This document shows positions 60,814 to 64,000 of a DNA stretch of 64,000 bases, in pieces; the first letter of the stretch is position 1, and every line of letters begins with the position of its first letter. The position numbers and the translations under genes were made by a program. The stretch spans positions 40,076 to 104,075 of IMG/VR virus record IMGVR_UViG_3300017917_000400. The stretch is one strand, 5' to 3'. Under the pieces are notes generated by a model, which worked only from the letters and a program-made list of their open reading frames with translations, searched no databases and had not been told where the DNA came from. Source of the DNA: a virus.

Positions 60814-61388
60814 TTCCAATATTCCTCCCATGGGTAAACTAACCAGCAGTCTTCTTCTGCTTTGTTCACTTCCCATGCGTAATAATCTATGTCTGCCTTA
60901 CTAGCCAGATTATTTGTTAGTACAGCGAATCGAACATTTTGATGCCAAATATCGTGATCCCACGACGGATCATTAGGCATACATCCACTGCGCCAATCTT
61001 CTTTAATCCAGTTAATTGTAGCACCGGTATCGTTGATATCATCTACAATTAGAATATTTTTATAACTGTCACCGTTTTCTAGCAGATCAGCCGCCGCTCG
61101 AAATACACCCTCAACATCATTTTCATCTTCAACAAATCGTTCAGATTGATATCCAAAAGCATCTTCGGCCATTCCTAAATCGCTGACAGTTTGTCCACCG
61201 TCTCTAAGACTAACTTCTAATGGACGCATGGGAACCCCTAAAAATTGACTAAGCATTACCGCAGGAATAGCCCCGCCTCTGGTAATACCAACAACATAAT
61301 CAGGGCGCCAGCCGCTAGTGATTACACTTCTGGCAATTTCTAAACAAGCACCTTCAACATCGGACCAACTGTAGTAGATTTTTTTCAT
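60810..61388 (-). CDS. Phosphoribosyltransferase, Gpt-like (192 aa)
   Basis: The PRPP loop is NILIVDDINDTGATI (111-125). The N-terminal part has PDYVVGITRGGAIPAVML, as in xanthine/hypoxanthine phosphoribosyltransferases, and the C-terminal WLVYPWEEYW fits the Gpt subgroup. It likely salvages purine bases during infection. Start ATG 61388 overlaps the previous stop as ATGA. Confidence 0.85.
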   Translation of the reverse strand: MKKIYYSWSDVEGACLEIARSVITSGWRPDYVVGITRGGAIPAVMLSQFLGVPMRPLEVSLRDGGQTVSDLGMAEDAFGYQSERFVEDENDVEGVFRAAADLLENGDSYKNILIVDDINDTGATINWIKEDWRSGCMPNDPSWDHDIWHQNVRFAVLTNNLASKADIDYYAWEVNKAEEDCWLVYPWEEYWK

Positions 61389-61615
61389 ACAGTTAATCCA
61401 TATGCTAGGGTCTGACATTCTTCTTTGGTCATAAAAAAGTTATATGTTTCTGTACTAATAACTTCACCGTCTTTAAGACCTTCTTGAACCATATTAATAC
61501 TAAAAAGTCCTTTAGGATTTATTACTTCATATTTTTTTAATGTGAGTCTAAATCCATCGGTTTCCTTAATAATCATTTCTTTGTAAGTTGGTTTAACTGA
61601 TTCATGTATTTCCAT
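61385..61615 (-). CDS. Small unknown protein (76 aa)
   Basis: ATG 61615 is favoured because AAAGGAG lies six bases before it; another ATG at 61621 sits too close to that site. A 76-aa mixed protein: ESVKPTYKEMIIKETDGFRL, then a beta pair and a polar end. No motif. Confidence 0.5.
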   Translation of the reverse strand: MEIHESVKPTYKEMIIKETDGFRLTLKKYEVINPKGLFSINMVQEGLKDGEVISTETYNFFMTKEECQTLAYGLTV

Positions 61616-62039
61616 TGTCATCTCCTTTAATTGCTTCCCATGTACGATATTTTCCTAATGCTTTGATGTAGTCATCGTACATCTTTTTAAGATTAGGATG
61701 CTTTTTTTCTAGTTTAACATCTCTTTCAGGAATATGCAATACTGTTTCAATTGTTTTTAACCGTTCTTCTAAATCAAGTCCGTTTATAACAACATTACCT
61801 TTTACATCTAATGTGGGAGGATTTTGACTGACACTCATTACTGTATCGTTTGATGTAGCCCAATTATAACTGTATCCGTTGCTGGCAAGAGTAGATCCTC
61901 CTGTAATGTTAGTAATAGGAATAGTAGTAGACATGGTTACAGGACTAGTCAGAGTATAACTACTACTGCTAGATCCTGTTCCTGTTATGGTTATAGTATT
62001 GCTAGTTGTTGAGTTTCCTGGATTGTAGGTAGTTGTCAT
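61602..62039 (-). CDS. Protein with low-complexity N-term and conserved C-term helix (145 aa)
   Basis: Residues 1-60 are almost only Thr, Ser, Gly and Asn. From about 77 the sequence is conserved in style: LDVKGNVVINGLDLEERLKT, then IETVLHIPERDVKLEKKHP and MYDDYIKALGKYRTWEAI. I recall this tail from marine T4-like phages without a known role. It could be a virion or fibre-associated protein despite being in the early block. Confidence 0.55.
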   Translation of the reverse strand: MTTTYNPGNSTTSNTITITGTGSSSSSYTLTSPVTMSTTIPITNITGGSTLASNGYSYNWATSNDTVMSVSQNPPTLDVKGNVVINGLDLEERLKTIETVLHIPERDVKLEKKHPNLKKMYDDYIKALGKYRTWEAIKGDDNGNT

Positions 62040-62457
62040 TATGAATCCATTTATTATTAACGAGAAATCCCCATTCTCTCTTTTGCGGACCCGGCATAAA
62101 AAGTGTCCAGGCTGTTACGCCTTCTTTTAATTCTATACGATGATATGAAGTAGGACTACATACACGAAAATGACCAGGACCACGCCACTTTCTAACTTCA
62201 CACGTCTTTTTGCCTTCGGAGTCAAACTGCGGTATCCACTCGTAATATCCTCCTTTAAGGATAAGAGTTGCATAAGGCCACGGGTGATCATGGACATCGT
62301 CTGGATCTCCTTTTAGAAATTTATGTAGAAAAATATTAAAAGGAAAGCGATTCCTTTCCTTTAAAAACAAATAATATCTTTCTAAATATGGTTCGTTGTA
62401 CTGTCGATCCATAATAATGCGTTTGCGACCAAGACGTTCAAGAAGTTTTAATATCAT
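62002..62457 (-). CDS. Cupin-fold protein (151 aa)
   Basis: The cupin core is DDVHDHPWPYATLILKGGYY (about 53-72), with His residues suited to metal, then WRGPGHFRVCSPTSYHRIEL and a TAWTLFMPGP strand. Cupins of this sort bind small ligands or act as dioxygenases or sugar isomerases. It overlaps both neighbours, and the next gene upstream is a glycosyltransferase, so a sugar-related step is possible. Substrate unknown. Confidence 0.72.
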   Translation of the reverse strand: MILKLLERLGRKRIIMDRQYNEPYLERYYLFLKERNRFPFNIFLHKFLKGDPDDVHDHPWPYATLILKGGYYEWIPQFDSEGKKTCEVRKWRGPGHFRVCSPTSYHRIELKEGVTAWTLFMPGPQKREWGFLVNNKWIHNDNYLQSRKLNN

Positions 62458-63527
62458 ACAAGATTCTCAAATAAAACATTTGCTGAAAAGAAGTGTTCAG
62501 TTAAATCGTGTGTTTGTTTTCTAAGTTGAGGTAAGAATTTATCATAATTGTCCATGTACTGAATAATTTTATGACAAATTTCTTGTCTATTGGCTACATA
62601 GTGATCCCAACTTTCAGTCCACACACTCGGATACTTAAATGTATCGTAATACATCTCTGTGTAACTGAGTCTATCTGGAACCATAGGAATTGCATCCACA
62701 ACCGCGCCTTCATAACAAGAAATACCAAGCGTCTCTTGTAAGTTAGCACTAAACACAATTTTAGCCTCGCCTAACAAGTTATGATATTCATTCTTTGTTA
62801 GTTGTTGATCCTGACACACAATAAATTCATACTGTGGTAGATGTTGTTTGAGATCTCTAAAGATCTCAACTTGCTTCTCGGGTGCGATGCGATGTGGAAA
62901 CAATATTAGATCTCGTTTTGACATATTTTTATATGGAGTCAATGTAGTGTCCATATATTCCATAGGCCAACCGGATCTTATAATTTTCTTATTTTTTACA
63001 TAGGTGTGTTCTACTGTTTCTTTATCAAGACCAATTAAGTTTAATCCAAACATCTCAATGTGAAAGTCTGTGGCAAAATAATTATAGTCTACTGCATGAA
63101 AGAAACTTTTCTCAGCATGTCTAACCCATTTAGCGTTACCAATGAGACGTCCTAAGAAATCTTGAGGATCGTATGATCCAGCATGCCATAATGCGTGAAT
63201 TTTAATAGGAACTCCGAGGAGCTCACTCATGTACTTTAAATTTATGATACCAGGATGCCAAGCATCAGTAAAGATGAAGTGATCATTAGGAGCCACTGAT
63301 CCGGCGCAAAACAACCGGCCCATTTGCTCAACTTGGGCAGACTTATATATATTGGTGCCACCAAAATTAAGAAAAGCGCCAGGAGTGGTTGCACTAGGAA
63401 TATCTGTAGGGCCAGATATAACTTGAACATCATGTCCTCTCTTTCTTAGAACTGCCGGTAGGTGGGTTTTCCACTGCGCTGTATAGCGTGTTTCTACCGG
63501 CTCAAGGTCTACTAGGTAGACGGTCAT
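62454..63527 (-). CDS. GT-B glycosyltransferase (357 aa)
   Basis: Two Rossmann halves are visible. The C-terminal half has LILFPHRIAPEKQVEIFRDL and YEFIVCQDQQLTKNE, then VFSANLQETLGISCYEGAVV and AIPMVPDRLSYTEMY, which is the GT4-type donor site (Glu in QETLG, and EGA). It could glycosylate phage DNA, virion or host surface; sugar and acceptor are not seen. The start overlaps the previous stop as ATGA. Confidence 0.8.
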   Translation of the reverse strand: MTVYLVDLEPVETRYTAQWKTHLPAVLRKRGHDVQVISGPTDIPSATTPGAFLNFGGTNIYKSAQVEQMGRLFCAGSVAPNDHFIFTDAWHPGIINLKYMSELLGVPIKIHALWHAGSYDPQDFLGRLIGNAKWVRHAEKSFFHAVDYNYFATDFHIEMFGLNLIGLDKETVEHTYVKNKKIIRSGWPMEYMDTTLTPYKNMSKRDLILFPHRIAPEKQVEIFRDLKQHLPQYEFIVCQDQQLTKNEYHNLLGEAKIVFSANLQETLGISCYEGAVVDAIPMVPDRLSYTEMYYDTFKYPSVWTESWDHYVANRQEICHKIIQYMDNYDKFLPQLRKQTHDLTEHFFSANVLFENLV

Positions 63528-63742
63528 TGACGACCATTCCTGTAATTGTTGTTACCTCTTGGACGATTTTCAAATCGTCTATCGTTGTTATAACGACGAG
63601 GACGCTTACTTGCCTCGTAGGCTTGCCAGACCTTGCTCTGGCGGTTATACAAATCTGCCGGATTAAACGGCAGGAGTTCAAATCTGCAAAAATTTTGCAG
63701 AGAGTCAAGATCATCGAAAATCTTAACAACTTCGGGTTTCAT
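63524..63742 (-). CDS. Small basic conserved protein (72 aa)
   Basis: ATG 63742 with AAGGAAA. It has VVKIFDDLDSLQNFCRFELL, then NPADLYNRQSKVWQAYEASK and an Arg/Asn-rich tail (RRYNNDRRFENRPRGNNNYR). The tail may bind RNA or DNA. It is coupled to the glycosyltransferase by ATGA. Not recognised. Confidence 0.6.
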   Translation of the reverse strand: MKPEVVKIFDDLDSLQNFCRFELLPFNPADLYNRQSKVWQAYEASKRPRRYNNDRRFENRPRGNNNYRNGRQ

Positions 63743-63760
63743 CTTTGTGTTTCCTTTAAG

Positions 63761-64000
63761 TTAATATTTGATGAATGAACCATTTTCTCCGTCTTCGGAG
63801 ACCTCAATCCAAATCTCACGACCTGGATACTTTAGTGAAATAATGTTAAACAAATCGTCTGACATCATCTCACAACTCTTGTAGTCAAGGCTTAGAACGG
63901 AACCTTGACCATTATACAGCGACTCGAGCCATCGTTTGAATTGGATGAATTCGATGTCCCTGTCATTGTGTTGCACACTGATCCACACCCTGAAATGAAA
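63761..64000 (-). CDS. Conserved protein, 5' end beyond window (at least 79 aa)
   Basis: Open to the right edge; the frame continues past the GTG at 63988. Visible residues include VWISVQHNDRDIEFIQFKRW, then SLDYKSCEMMSDDLFNIISL and WIEVSEDGENGSFIKY. The end resembles the C-terminal part of PTPS/QueD-type proteins (a helix, then a strand with Glu), which would suit queE and folE nearby. With the N-terminal residues missing, this is only a weak hint. Confidence 0.5.
   Translation of the reverse strand, partial: FHFRVWISVQHNDRDIEFIQFKRWLESLYNGQGSVLSLDYKSCEMMSDDLFNIISLKYPGREIWIEVSEDGENGSFIKY

Overview
The window is part of the genome of a T4-like myovirus of the marine type. It carries a large set of recognisable T4 core genes: prohead protease 21, scaffold 22, capsid 23, portal 20, baseplate 26/51, 48-like, 53, 5, 25 and 6, recombination 46/47, late sigma 55, RNase H, td and frd. 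It also carries small genes and accessory genes (queE, folE, HIT, cupin, MoxR/VWA) of the kind seen in marine T4-like phages. The DNA is AT-rich. No photosynthesis gene, integrase, transposase, CRISPR array or clear tRNA was seen. The host cannot be named from this window.

Layout. (1) 1-13493, minus strand: a late head and virion operon. Reading leftward it has a tape-measure-like gene, portal 20, a 79-aa ORF, a GT42/DUF115-like gene, an acidic prohead core gene, 21, 22, 23, four small to mid-size virion proteins and a beta-helix fibre-like protein cut by the window edge. Two intrinsic terminators (about 8502-8525 and 4671-4701) are each followed by a late-promoter-like TAAATA box. (2) 13568-14658, plus strand: gene 26 followed by a start-less 51-like ORF in the -1 frame. 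A slippery heptamer and a 12-bp stem link them, so this is very probably a programmed frameshift that makes a 26-51 fusion, next to the divergent tape-measure gene. (3) 14659-15101: a 443-bp gene-free, GC-richer stretch full of hairpins and a direct repeat. (4) 15102-19439, minus strand: GIY-YIG nuclease, a small ORF, 46, 47 and late sigma 55, with sigma-70-like promoters. (5) 19521-49172, plus strand: baseplate and tail-fibre operon, including a 1143-aa gp6, a 4694-aa giant structural protein and three tandem paralogous fibre genes, ended by a terminator buried in the opposing td gene. (6) 49169-64000, minus strand: a tightly packed early/middle operon of about 30 genes, mostly joined by ATGA overlaps. 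It holds nucleotide metabolism (td, frd, folE, phosphoribosyltransferase), queE, RNase H, a MoxR AAA+ ATPase with a VWA/metallopeptidase partner, HIT, cupin and glycosyltransferase proteins and many conserved unknowns.

How it works together. Canonical TTGACA-N16/17-TATAAT promoters precede the early and middle genes (55, 47/46, MoxR, VWA, folE). NATAAATA-type late boxes precede the virion genes. The gp55 gene promoter overlaps, back to back, a late box that fires the baseplate operon. The most notable features are the 26/51 frameshift signal, the structured non-coding region beside it, the MoxR/VWA pair, and a QueE whose cluster-binding cysteine loop is split by a long insertion. Family names come from motif recognition by eye. 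No database search was possible.
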